Made by a program: the position numbers and the translations under genes
The notes under the pieces: generated by a model
Told to the model about the DNA's origin: nothing
What the model saw: the letters and a program-made list of their open reading frames with translations, nothing else
The model's database searches: none
Part shown: positions 35,651 to 46,362 of the stretch, piece after piece
How the letters are laid out: the number at the start of each line of letters is the position of its first letter
Numbering within the stretch: the first letter of the stretch is position 1
From: Phycomyces blakesleeanus NRRL 1555(-)
Taxonomy: Eukaryota; Mucoromycota; Mucoromycetes; Mucorales; Phycomycetaceae
DNA: 64,000 nt
Direction: 5' to 3'
Assembly (NCBI RefSeq): GCF_001638985.1
Contig: NW_017265158.1
Coordinates: 434,001-498,000 of the forward strand

Positions 35651-36686
35651 TTAGACCTTGAAGCCACGGGAAGCACGCTTACCACGAGCGCGCTCGAACT
35701 TGCGACCCTCGGAGCGAACATAAGGCTTCTTGTTCTTGTGGGGACCCATGCCGAAATGCTTAACGGCCTCACGGGAGTTCTTGGAACCACGAATAAGGAC
35801 AGTGTTGGCACCGGTAGGGGCACGGAGAGCGAGCTGATCGAGGGTGAGGATCTCACCACCGGCCTTAAGGATGCGAGCCTTGGCAGTCTTGGTGAAGTGA
35901 AGGGCAGCAATAGAAAGCTTGGGGAGGTCCAAGATGCGGACATCGTCGGTGATGGTACCAACGACAACAAAGGTCTTGTTGGCGGCGCTCTTGGTGGCAG
36001 CGTACTTAGCAAGGCGGGAGACCGAGACGGGGGGACGGTTGACACGGGACATAAAGAGACGCTTCAAGACAACCTTGTTGAAGTTGGCATCAGTGCGGCG
36101 AGCAAGGAAGCGATACAACTTCACCAACAAAGCCAAGTAGACATTGTCCGACTTGGGAGCAGTACGGTTGGAGTTCTTAACGTGGTGGTTCTTAAGATCG
36201 ATACCCTATAATTTCATCACAGTTAATTGCTGTTCTAACTCTTTTTCTCTTTTCATCTTGCTTGGTAGTGGCGTACGACTCTGGAATTTAGTTGTATATG
36301 CGTAAACGTTGTTTTGTTGGGAAAAGTGTATATTGAACGGTTTTACTGATTTATTAATTAAATTCGGTTGAATTTGCCGTACTGATTCACTATTTATTAA
36401 TCCTGATTGGCCGTTCGGTTGTCTTTTTTTAGGATGATCGTTTGGCTAATGGGTTGGTCGTTTGGGTGGAGTGTGCTGATTGGTTAAATATCCAGGTGCA
36501 ACTTGTAGATTTGGCTGATCGGTTGATTGGGTCGGTTTGATTTATTTGTATGTGGGGTCGATGGCATAGTGGTTATGGAGCGTTGTAATATGTTGGTTTT
36601 TAAAAATAGTGGCTGTTGATCCATTATTTATCGTCGTGCATCCATCTATCCAATTATCGTATCTATCCAAAAGAGCTATTTACCAT
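35651..36686 (-). CDS. RPL18: 60S ribosomal protein eL18
   Basis: Large-subunit ribosomal protein. The main exon is 36205-35651 on the minus strand and reads [20 protein letters not shown] to the C-terminal [11 protein letters not shown]. This matches the whole eL18 family except the initiator Met, which must lie in an upstream exon. The best candidate is a lone ATG at 36686-36684 directly followed by a GTAAAT donor, which would make a 478-nt first intron ending TATAG at 36206. This start is an inference; the main exon is certain. The codon use is biased (CGT, AAG, GTC, ACC), typical of a highly expressed gene. It is tail-to-tail with TOM70. Confidence 0.9.
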
Positions 36687-39048
36687 TCTTGTTTATCAAC
36701 CAAGTCGTCGACTGCTGGCAGGAAGAAAGATTCTAAGGTGGATCCATTTGTTCTTCAAAAGTACACCTGTGCAGCATTTCCGGGAAGTAATATCGCCACC
36801 CAATGAAATTCAATATCGCTACCCAATGAAAATTAATGTTGTATTTTCAGGAATGGTTTTCGCGTGATTAGAAATTATATTATATATTAAATACTTTAAA
36901 AGTAATGCTGTAAAGCCTTTTTTGTGCCTTAAAACACACACACACACACACAGGCATATAAATTGTTAGAATCTTCTTTTTTTTCTTTTATCACTTATTT
37001 CTCACTACTGCACTAATTACTTGGCAAGATACTCGAATTTTCTTAGGAATTTCTCAAGCGCAAGCCAAAGCTTTAAATGTTTTCCAAATGTTTTCCAAAT
37101 ACGGTTTAGCGGTTTTCTTAAATTTGTGGATTTTAAAGGCGAGCCGCCAAATGTTTGACCAAGACTAGAGTTGAATCCAAAGTGTTTGGCGAGTCATCTC
37201 TAAAAACGTCTGGTTTAAGGAGACCACTGAACCGCATTTGGAAAATCTTCGCCAACATTTAGGACCTTGGCATGTGCTTGAGAACCCTCTTAATTACAAT
37301 CAATCCGAATCAATATTATATGAATGTCCAAGACTGGCTTATTAAATAAACATTTCCTTTACACACTAATTACTACCAAACCATGTTAAAATGTGCTTTC
37401 ACATTCTCAACACTCAGAGATAAGTCATACGTAATGATTGGTGTACGAACAGCAATATTGAGGATATTAAGATTTCTCGTAACAGTGCTTACAATATCAT
37501 AACAGCCAGATGTATTCTTTCAGTCTAAAAGAAATAAACATAAGCCAATACACTCTGTGTAAAGTAACAGCCTGGAGAATATTCGGTAATTTTACTATCG
37601 AGTCTGCCAACGGAAATAAACTGATGGAAAGCTGCTAAAAGTCCATACCCTCTCTAATTTGACCGTCCTTTTTCTCATTGTCTTTGCTCGTCTAAATCAG
37701 TTTCTGGTGCCTTAACTTTGAAAGTATAAGGTTTTACTTTTTATAGTTACCAAAGGAGCTTTATTATGCAAAATAACACGCTGTATTTGTATGATAAATA
37801 TTACCTTTCTTCTAATGTTTCAATACCTTTTAATTAAATTGATTTTTTTTACAAGTAGTCTTGTACTTTTTCTCTATTAAATAATGGATCCCGTCACCGA
37901 CTAAGTGTTCAAAATTTTCACAAGAAGGACCACCAAACACTTCAATAATGAAAAATCCAAGGTGGTTATGAGAGAGAATCGTGAAAATCTCATCAATACT
38001 GGGACAAAGACTTTTTTTTTAGCATCAAGTAAAGCTCTGTGTTTTGTTTGACATAATGTAATTTTTGATTTTCTCTTATAAGAAAAAAGATAGATTGTGT
38101 CAAGATGTAACTCATACATCAAGATCTTATTACAACCCACCATCTTTGATAAATTGGGATATACATATATATCATAAAAAGCTTTAGTAATCAAAAGGTA
38201 TATTAAAGACATTGTAAAATAATATTTGCTCATACAAGGGTCGATGAAGCACTTAAAGCCGTCTACAAGCTGCCTCTCACTACATATGTTATATTTCTGT
38301 GGAAAGGCTGGGACGTTAAGTACTTTGAAACTCTTTTTTATTGTTTGTAAAAGGTGTGAAATCAAAGGGAGTTATCTTGACAAAAGTTATTTTTTCTGTG
38401 GTATTTATAGATATTGAGGTATATCCAGCCATCACAGTTACGAGTTATGGTAACGGCTCCGTGATAATATTTTAAGTACTTCTGTCTGAACTCGTAAATT
38501 ATATAATATATTTAAGTATCCCAAATACAGCAACATACAAGATGTATTTAGTTTACTAAGTTAAGACCATCGAAATTACACTTACATTAAACAAAGTATA
38601 CTGCTGAAGATCACCTTACAACCTTTGTTGTTCTCAGTATATTCAGCTTATGTTAAATGAAATATAATGACGAATCAGTTTTAACTTGCTTCGTTTTTTT
38701 ACAATTTCTTTGCTAATTGTGGGTATCTTCTTGGTTTCAGCAATAATCAATCCATCAATTTCATTTTGTAAAGTAACTGTGAAAGACGACTAACCCTATG
38801 AAAAAGTCAATATGTCAGATATACGGCTTTCAAATGGATTTACAGCAAACAAAGAGTTGGCAGTTTCATTATCTACTTGGAGTTATGAATTGAAAATTTA
38901 ACTTCTTTCTTATTTTAAACATTTAGACGGTGACACGACACGGCACGACACTCTCTTTTGCCGCCTGGAAAATGAGATGGCCTGAGAAGACACGCCCGTG
39001 AACGTTGAAGTAACGACACAAAGAGGAACTTCAGTTTATAATTCTTGA
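36687..39048. other. 2.3-kb intergenic region with one inverted-repeat element
   Basis: AT-rich, with an AC microsatellite at about 36933-36951 and the element at 37086-37255 (listed separately). The 154-codon minus-strand frame at 37901-38365 opens from TTG, has biased AT-driven composition and no motif, so it is not called. Confidence 0.5.
37086..37255. mobile_element. Short fold-back (MITE-like) element
   Basis: Imperfect inverted arms of about 47 bp: the left arm at 37089-37135 begins ttttccaaatacggtttagc and the right arm at 37201-37248 reads on the minus strand attttccaaatgcggttcag. Roughly two-thirds of positions match. There is no coding capacity. It shares the cggtt core with the element at 4258 and the fold-back element at 42.7 kb. 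Confidence 0.5.
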
Positions 39049-39261
39049 AGCTGTAACTGCAAAAGGGTTACTGATATCTCTGTGCGCAAATTCAGTGAAC
39101 CAAAGAAGAGAAAAACAGCTGGCTCGTCGACAGCAAAGTTGCCCTCTGGTGGCACTAAAGTCGGGCATTTTCAAACATACGTAAAAGGATACTATATCAT
39201 TATGAACAACGCGGAAAAATATAAAAAAGAGTCATTGAAGGCAAACACATATCCAGAATAG
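39049..39261 (+). pseudogene. Coding-like fragment, relic of an unknown protein
   Basis: A 70-codon open stretch in one frame ending TAG at 39259. It has balanced protein-like composition, unlike the surrounding AT-rich DNA. It includes CNCKRVTDISVRKFSEPKKR, GTKVGHFQTYVKGYY and NAEKYKKESLKANTYPE. There is no usable ATG and an in-frame TGA sits just upstream, so it is a truncated fragment or the last exon of something not recognised. Its local GC rises from about 38930. It may belong to the same class of relic as 21.6-22.2 kb, which I cannot verify. Confidence 0.4.
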
Positions 39262-39850
39262 ACTCATATTCCATTTTCTTAAATCAAACTGAAGAATGTT
39301 GGCCAAAAATCAAGGTCTTTGATAGTTATAAGCTTTAGAAAAAAAAAAGACAGAGGAGTGATTGAGGTGTCATGTATTTTTTGACAGTTAGTGTCTTGAG
39401 TAAGTAAATAAGGCGTCTTGAGAAAGTCTCATTAACAGAATTATGATAGCTTAAAGCGAGAATCTTTGTAATAAACTATCGACAACAACAAAAAACTCTA
39501 CCGTTTGGCGTTACTTTTACTGTACATTGGGAAACGTCATTTTGTATTTTATTTTATTTGATAATACGGTACTCCGCTCATATAGTTTGTGGTATTGAAA
39601 GAAGAGAATAAGCATGCTAGAAATACTTCTTTGATTCATTTCCATATATAAATTTGTTAAAAGAGATATTTCTGTGTATTTTTTTTATAAAAAAGTAATA
39701 ATAAATTAATAGATTAATAAAAAAAAATATCATTTTCTTGCACTTTTAAAAGAGTTTGAAGAAGTATTGGAAGCAATAGTGTGACTGTCTCTAGAAAGAA
39801 GGACGCGAAATTGAGTTTGGTAAACTTGCCCCTTGCCTTGTTTATATCCA
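39262..39850. other. Intergenic; COQ9 upstream region
   Basis: AT-rich spacer with A/T homopolymers near 39680-39730. No gene seen. Confidence 0.5.
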
Positions 39851-41218
39851 ATGTCTATCCCTCGCCTTGCCCTTCGTCAGACCTTTGCTGTCCGTCGAAT
39901 TATCCCTCGTGCTCATGCTACTCTTCCCTTGAGACGCTTTGTAGCTACAACTGGAATCCCAACGTAAGAAACCATAATTTTGCTTATGTTCATACACACA
40001 TGTGGAACTACTTTGCGTTGTCGAGAAAACTAAGAAACAATTATTGAAAACCTAATAATGCATTTACACATGTATATAATCGTGCTAACTAAACTACAGG
40101 GATCAGCCTAAACAGGAGATTCCTCGAAAAGATTCTACCCAGGAGATGCTTCAGGCAACTCTTCCTTATATTCAACAACATGGCTGGACTATGGATGCCA
40201 TGACGCAGGGTGCCAAATCACTTGGATACCCCTCTGTTGCTCACGGTGTCTTTCCCGGTGGAGAAGCAGGCCTAGTTGATGCTTTCTTGACCGACTGTCG
40301 CCGTCGTTTTATTGCCATGGCTGAGGAGAGACAAAACACTGGTCAATTTGAAGGGTATGAGGCACAATTAGACCGTATTACTCTGCTGAGTCTGTAGTCC
40401 AGCGTAGACTGAACCAAAAAAAATGTGTGTGTGTGTTGACTTTGACGTTTTAGTTACACTGTAAACGAGAAAGTCAAGATGCTGACTATTATGCGAATTG
40501 GTATGATGAAGCCCTACATCAAAACCTGGCCTGAGGTAAATTAGAATTATTATTATTTTTAGGGGAGAACGACATTATTTAGCCAAGGGTAACTGACGTA
40601 GTAGTATCACCTCTATTATAATAATAAAAATAGGCTTTAGCTATTATGGCCCATCCTACCAATGTCCCTATGTCTCTGAAACACTTGAGCGAGGTTGTCG
40701 ATGACATTTGGTTCTATGCAGGTGACAGAAGTCCTGACGTGAGTGATGTCTGATTGATTAATGGATTGATAAATATAAAATAATACTGACATATTAATTG
40801 ATGTGAATAGATGGACTGGTATACAAAGCGTGCTAGTCTTGCAGCCATCTATTCTTCCACTGAAGTTTTCATGACTCAGGATGTGTCTCCCAACCATGCA
40901 GAGACCTTCCGTTTTTTGAACAGAAGACTTGATGAAGTTGCTTGGATCGACGCCAGTGCACGTCAGGTATAGAATAATAATTAAGGTCCGCTAAATCCAC
41001 ACTAAATTGATTCCTATTTTACCTCGTGATACCTTTATGCTTGATCTAGCTTGGTACTATGCTTGCTTTTGGGGCAAAGAGCATGATGGGCATGCTTGCC
41101 ACTGTAAGTATAATTATATATAGAAAAAAAACGTCATTCCAATATTGAGATCGTATTATATATAACTTTTTATTTATTTTTTCTTTGTATATTTTAGCGC
41201 GGTGGCCGATTCAACTAA
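39851..41218 (+). CDS. COQ9: Ubiquinone biosynthesis protein COQ9
   Basis: Lipid-binding TetR-fold protein of the mitochondrial CoQ synthome, needed for COQ7 function. Seven exons: 39851-39963, 40100-40354, 40454-40535, 40634-40738, 40811-40966, 41050-41103, 41198-41218 (last exon 21 nt), giving 261 residues. The first about 37 residues are Arg-rich without acids (LALRQTFAVRRIIPRAHATL), a clear mitochondrial presequence. The family core follows: LQATLPYIQQHGWTMDAMTQ, GAKSLGYPSVAHGVFPGGEA, LSEVVDDIWFYAGDRSPDMD, and WYTKRASLAAIYSSTEVFM. The tail ends RGGRFN. All junction phases agree. Confidence 0.93.
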
Positions 41219-41400
41219 AAAGCAAATGAGAAAGACATGGGGGGTAATAGAAAGGAATAGAGTTTTCTTTTTTTTTTTACAAGGGGATGTCTGTATAGTA
41301 ATAAACTAAAGCAACCAAAGGCTTTCAGACTGAAATATATACATAAATATTCACACACATACACATATACACAAATGAGGCTATTATCAATAAAGGTTTC

Positions 41401-42399
41401 TTATACAGAAGTAGTGCATGTGTTGCCATGAGCTCTGGAAATTAACCACTCTGCGCCTTGATCGAGTTGTTCTTCAAAAGAACAGCGTGCGGATTCATGT
41501 AAGAGGCCTGTCCAGTTGAGTGCATTCCAGACAGTGTCTATTTCAGGTCTTGCCTTGAAAGTGGCAAGTGCACCAAAAAGCATACGCTCCGACAGAGCAA
41601 GAGTCCAGCAGTTCGCATTCTTGGGGTCGGTGAAACAAGCGGGCAGAATGGTTTGGACAATGAATACAAGCGCGCACGCTAATGAATGAGTAACAGCAGC
41701 CACGCCAGCCTCGAGACTTTTCCAAAAGGATTCACTAAGCCGATGTAGGATAGAGTAGTTTGTGTGGGGAAGGGTTGTTTTGTCGATTCGACCTTTTGCT
41801 AGATTTTCAGTTGGTCGAATGATGCATAGGAGGTCATTGGCGATATGAACCACTGTGAAGTCGAACCAATCGTAGTCTGCATTGTAAAAGTCACACCGGA
41901 CCTGGAACGAAACCATTGCATATTCGGCTGTACTCAGTCCACTACAAAGTCGCCGGACATCGTCAGGATGAACAAAGCGCATCAAAGGCAAGCCAATACC
42001 ATGGGTCCAGTGCGATTTCTGGTCGTAAAATGCCTCGATCGTTCCGTACGTTGTTAGCCGGGCAATGGAATGATCTATAGGATTATGGCAAGCCAGATTT
42101 TCCAGGACAGTTACGTCTGAACAGACTATTATTGAGGTGCTGTTGTCATCGTTGGTTTTTATATTATCGGCATTGTGGGTACAGATACAGAGAGTCAGAT
42201 TTTGTTTGGTTATGTGGTGTTGTAGTGTGACATAGGACATTGTATTGGTCGGTGTCCACAGCTGATCGAGAGGTGTTTGAGAAGGATCATATCCAACCAT
42301 ATCTATCCACTCTTGTGTGGCAGAAATGATGATATCTCCCTCTAGTCTTAACCAAGCCATGGATCGTAAAGGGCATGAACTAGCAGAATGTTGTGACAT
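41401..42399 (-). CDS. PAS-domain protein, copy 1
   Basis: An intronless 332-residue protein. Two PAS-like regions: residues about 15-105 (EWIDMVGYDPSQTPLDQLW) and about 115-195, with the PAS signature LPLMRFVHPDDVRRLCSGL and YNADYDWFDFTVV. The C-terminal half carries a hydrophobic segment (GVAAVTHSLACALVFIVQTI) and an acidic/aromatic tail. No LOV-type cysteine motif, kinase, zinc finger or DNA-binding domain is visible, so its output is unknown; PAS folds bind small ligands or mediate dimerisation. It is clearly paralogous along its whole length to the gene at 46363-47346, 4 kb away on the same strand. The ATG at 42399 aligns with the start of the paralogue (MSQHSASSCPLRSMA versus MSAHTATSCPLRSMA). 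Confidence 0.82.
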   Translation of the reverse strand: MSQHSASSCPLRSMAWLRLEGDIIISATQEWIDMVGYDPSQTPLDQLWTPTNTMSYVTLQHHITKQNLTLCICTHNADNIKTNDDNSTSIIVCSDVTVLENLACHNPIDHSIARLTTYGTIEAFYDQKSHWTHGIGLPLMRFVHPDDVRRLCSGLSTAEYAMVSFQVRCDFYNADYDWFDFTVVHIANDLLCIIRPTENLAKGRIDKTTLPHTNYSILHRLSESFWKSLEAGVAAVTHSLACALVFIVQTILPACFTDPKNANCWTLALSERMLFGALATFKARPEIDTVWNALNWTGLLHESARCSFEEQLDQGAEWLISRAHGNTCTTSV

Positions 42400-42682
42400 G
42401 TATATATGTATATTTTTATTATACTTTTATATCTATTAGGTAAATTTATATATCTATATATCTATATATCTAAATATCTAAATATCTAAATATCTAAATA
42501 TCTAAATTTCTATATATCTATAGGCTCAATTATAAGCAAAGAGATAAAGAGAAAGAAAGAAAGAATGGCAAAGAAAAGGAAGGGGCTAAAGGAGAAATTA
42601 ATTTTTATTATAGTGACCGCAAAGACAACTGACTGACTTTTGAATTTATGTGAATCGGGAAATAATATTCCAAAGACTGGCC
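42400..42682. repeat. TATC/TAAATATC microsatellite upstream of PAS copy 1
   Basis: Bases about 42430-42525 are a run of atctat / atctaaat units. It lies directly upstream of the PAS gene start and probably within its promoter or 5' UTR. Confidence 0.7.
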
Positions 42683-43345
42683 ACAGCGTTTCTACTTGAG
42701 ATTGAGGCAAATTAGAAAATATTTTAGACAAAGTAAATATTTATTCAGACCTTTTCTATTTGTCTAAACGGCTCAAAGAGACAAACTAACTTAGGTACAA
42801 TAATTGGATTTTTGTGGTAATTGCTGCCTGTTTGCTTGCTTTTATTAGATCTTTGTAAAGCGGTTGGTCTATGGGTTCCTCCCCAAGTTGGCAAAGCAAT
42901 TGCTATCTTATTTTTTTTCAGCATTAACATCTCGCTGCCACAGTGTATTACAGGTTTTAAAGATCAATAAAGAAAGGGCGTTTAGATAGTCAAAATGTTT
43001 AAATGTTCTTTTATTAAATAAGCACAACTTGAGCATCTCTTTTTGACCTGTATTCAATTCTCGGTGTGGATAATATACACTATATATAATGTTTTCCAAA
43101 ATCTAACCGCTGAGGATGCTCTTAATGAACCCGAGTACTTTTCCAGGAATAAAAAAAAAATACAAAATTCAAAAGTCTAACCGCTTTCCAAAGATCTGAT
43201 AAAAGCGAGCAAACCAGCAGCAATTACCACAACAATCCAATCATTGTACCCAAGTTAGCTTGTCTCTTTGAGCCGTTTAGACAACTACATTTTGACTCGT
43301 CTAAACCATTTCTTAATTTATCTAAATCTCAAGTAGAAACACTGT
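42683..43345. mobile_element. Fold-back element with about 180-bp inverted arms
   Basis: Left arm 42683-42870 and right arm 43170-43345 are inverted copies at roughly 80-90 percent identity by eye. The arms include tgtctaaacggctcaaagag and gtggtaattgctgc. Arm ends read acagcgtttctacttgagat (left) and, inverted, acagtgtttctacttgagat (right). The 300-bp loop has no coding motif. This is a Foldback/MITE-type architecture. The same end sequence occurs at about 7888-7912. An A27-type homopolymer follows at about 43366-43393. Confidence 0.75.
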
Positions 43346-46048
43346 ATGAAAAATGAATTGTAAACCAAAAAAAAAAAAAAAAAAAAAAAAAACTTAGCAA
43401 AGAACAATAAAAAGTATTCCTTTTACTTAAAAATGCTTTCTTTTTCTCATTTTCTATACTTTAAAGAGCTGATTCTTATTTCTGTATTTAGCCAATTAAA
43501 TATTATTATCTGATTCATTCTAGTTATTGGAGTGGACATCTACTTCTTGTCTCTTGTTACCACGCCTCCATTAAGGACATAAGATTTGTTCTAGCTAGTG
43601 GCATAGACTTACTAATCAAATAGAGCGTCCTTACTCACAATAGTACCGTAACTGAGCCAGGGTATCAAAAGATGCGAATCAACAAAGGTTCGGTGGTGGT
43701 TCGAAGATGTACCTGATCCAGAAAGATTGGACTACTTGTTCCACTGAATGGAAATATGCTTGTCACAAATGCTATATAGTTATGCTATAAATTATTATTT
43801 TTATTTCAAAATTTATACTTTTGCACTTTTGGTGTACTCCACAAAGAAGTAATATAATTGACTAAAACTGATAAGTTTGGATTTCTACCTAGAACCCGTT
43901 TGAGTACCCTTTTTGTAGCTGTTTTTGAATGTGAATTAGATTTTTCTGACAAATATCTATTTTAGTGTTGATCTAAAAGGTGGCTAAAGAACCTTAGGAA
44001 TTCAATAGAAGGAAAGGTATGTATAGTGTATATGTATAAGAATATGCGTGGGTGTTGGACCCATCATGAACATGATAATCTGTGCTGTGTACACCCCAAA
44101 TAAATGGGCAGCAAAGTTTCAATTATAGCAAACTTTGATGACATTATTATAGTATATATACTCATTTTTTTTAGTGGGTGATAAAACTTTGAAACAGATG
44201 TGGTTCTTTATCCAATGCTTAAAAATGATTGGTACTCAATGTCTGGGGATGGGTTGTGTACTTTCAGGTGATTATAGTTTTTATATATATATAAATGAAG
44301 TTTGTGCAAGTTGATACAGAAGCTCATAGGCCACGCATCTATCAAAAATAAAAAGAAACCGGAGACTTGATCAGTTCTTTACAATATAACCGTTAACGGT
44401 CATTTGTTTTGCCGAGTTAATAGTTCTTGTTGCACTGGTCGTAGTTGTTTGAATATTTCAATACATAATGTAGGAAGAAAATAAAACTTGTGCTGAACTT
44501 GTCAGTAGAGACAATACAATAGATGTGTCTGTTGACTTGTCTGTTGACCACGACGGCTCAATAATGCTGTGTAGAATAACCAGTGTGTAGCTAGACAGAC
44601 AGCTGTATATCTTTATGGCCTTATGGCCACGACTCTTAATAAACCTATAAGCTTTTAGATCATTTGTGGACACTAAAGTACTGTTTTTGACAGTATGCTC
44701 TACCCAGCTCACAGCCCTTCTAATCAATTGAAGTATATAGATTTTGTATTCTTACCCCGAGAATCATAGCAGCTTTGGTATTTTTGTTTTTGTATGATTG
44801 TTTTGGCTTATTCTTCTTGTAAGCTGCTTTTTGTGTGTGGAATGTCAATTAGGTATTTCTATTTGCCACAAAAGAATATTCTGGCTTTTCTCTCTCTTTC
44901 TCTTTGTCTTATATATACAAGGTGGGACGTATGTGTACCAAAACCAAAACCAAAACCAAAATCAAAATCAGAGACAATGGGTTGGCTTGAAATCCATTTG
45001 ATCAAGATTATCATCTAGAACCCCAAAATAATAAGTTATCAGAATCAGATTTATATAAGCAATTTTAAATATAATATAGATATATAGATTAAATCCTTAA
45101 GAATTTGATATAAAATAGGCATTCTGATGCACAAATTTCCAAAAAGAGAGATATATAGTTGTGATACAAAGTATTAGGCTTATAGAATAAGATATAATAA
45201 AATAATTCCGAGGCTTTGGCGGTAAATATTCTATATTTTTCTTATGAATTTTGAGTTCATTTTGCTCATACAATAAAGTATATAAGCTTTTGTTATTTTC
45301 TTTATTCTTTTGGGTCATTGTTGTGTTTTCCTGTAAATAAGCCAAGTATAGAAAGGGTGTATATAGCTGCTCTATGCTATAAAGACAGAATAGTCTAACA
45401 AGCTTTTTATATATCTAAATAAATCTAATAGAGAGCTTGTATTTGATTTGTGACTCTGAGAAACACAGAAAATTGCCATAGTGAGCAAACGGATTATCAA
45501 TATTGCCTTGTACACAAATCATTTGGATATTCGACAAGTTCATCAAAGGTCATACCTTGTGTGTTTTAAAGGCGCATTTTGGTTTGCCTCAAGCATCTTT
45601 CTTATCTCTCAACACACAACTTGTATAACCGTGTCATCTTGTGAGCATGATCTGAACCTCTTTGGAAAATTTATCAGCTGTTTCCGGGGATTACCTTGTG
45701 CTCTTCATCATACACTAACACTCTTGTGCTGTTATTCATTACAGAATAAACCATACTCTATTTTACTCTTTTATATCCTTCTTTTTTTTATTATTATAAA
45801 GTTCCTAAAATGAATCAATTCCTTACACTTTTTATATATATTATTATTATTATTGGGCGTAAGTTTAGAAAGATCTTGATGAACATCAAGGGGATACGTA
45901 GAATGGCTTATGATAATAAGAATTAAAGAGGATCTGCTTGCATCACTGCAAAGAAAATCCAGGAGACCTTGACCCCCCCAGCTCCTTTCTGATTGAGTGG
46001 GGATGGCTAAAAATACATCCTTTTTTTTACTAATATTATCAAACACAG

Positions 46049-46080
<32 letters not shown>

Positions 46081-46362
46081 GTAGGTACAGAAGATGAACC
46101 CCACAAATCCGGTGTTTCAACAAAGTTATTTGATCGGTGATTAGGGCATTGATTATGATTTATGATTTATGATTTATGATTTATGATGGATATTTCTACA
46201 GAAGTGTATATGTATGTGTATGTGTATGTGTATGTGTATGTGTTTGTGTTTGTACAGCAGTAAAAGGAAGAAAATTATCTAGATGTATATGGAATATAAA
46301 TAAAAAGGGAGAATCATGTGTGTGTATATACAATTAAATGGTATCATAGAGACTATAAAGAC
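43346..46362. other. 3-kb region between PAS paralogues, no gene seen
   Basis: AT-rich. It contains the poly-A run at about 43366, an AACCAAA array at about 44938-44970, a TA microsatellite at about 46050-46075, a tttatga array at about 46150-46185 and a gtatgt array at about 46205-46250. Frames at 44458-44727 (minus) and 45481-45813 (plus) start from non-ATG codons and show no motif. Confidence 0.5.

Noticed and set aside
35542..36211. Open frames on both strands overlapping eL18 (about 160 codons)
   Set aside because: Shadow frames caused by the biased codon use of the ribosomal protein gene.
37901..38365. 154-codon minus-strand frame
   Set aside because: Opens from TTG, no motif, AT-driven composition, no splice partners.
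43620..43745. Possible tRNA-like ggttcg pattern
   Set aside because: No acceptor stem or D/anticodon arms can be paired around it.
44458..44727. 89-codon minus-strand frame
   Set aside because: Starts from TTG, no motif, not supported by splice sites or neighbours.
45481..45813. 110-codon frame between the PAS genes
   Set aside because: Non-ATG start, hydrophobic AT-rich tail, no homology motif.
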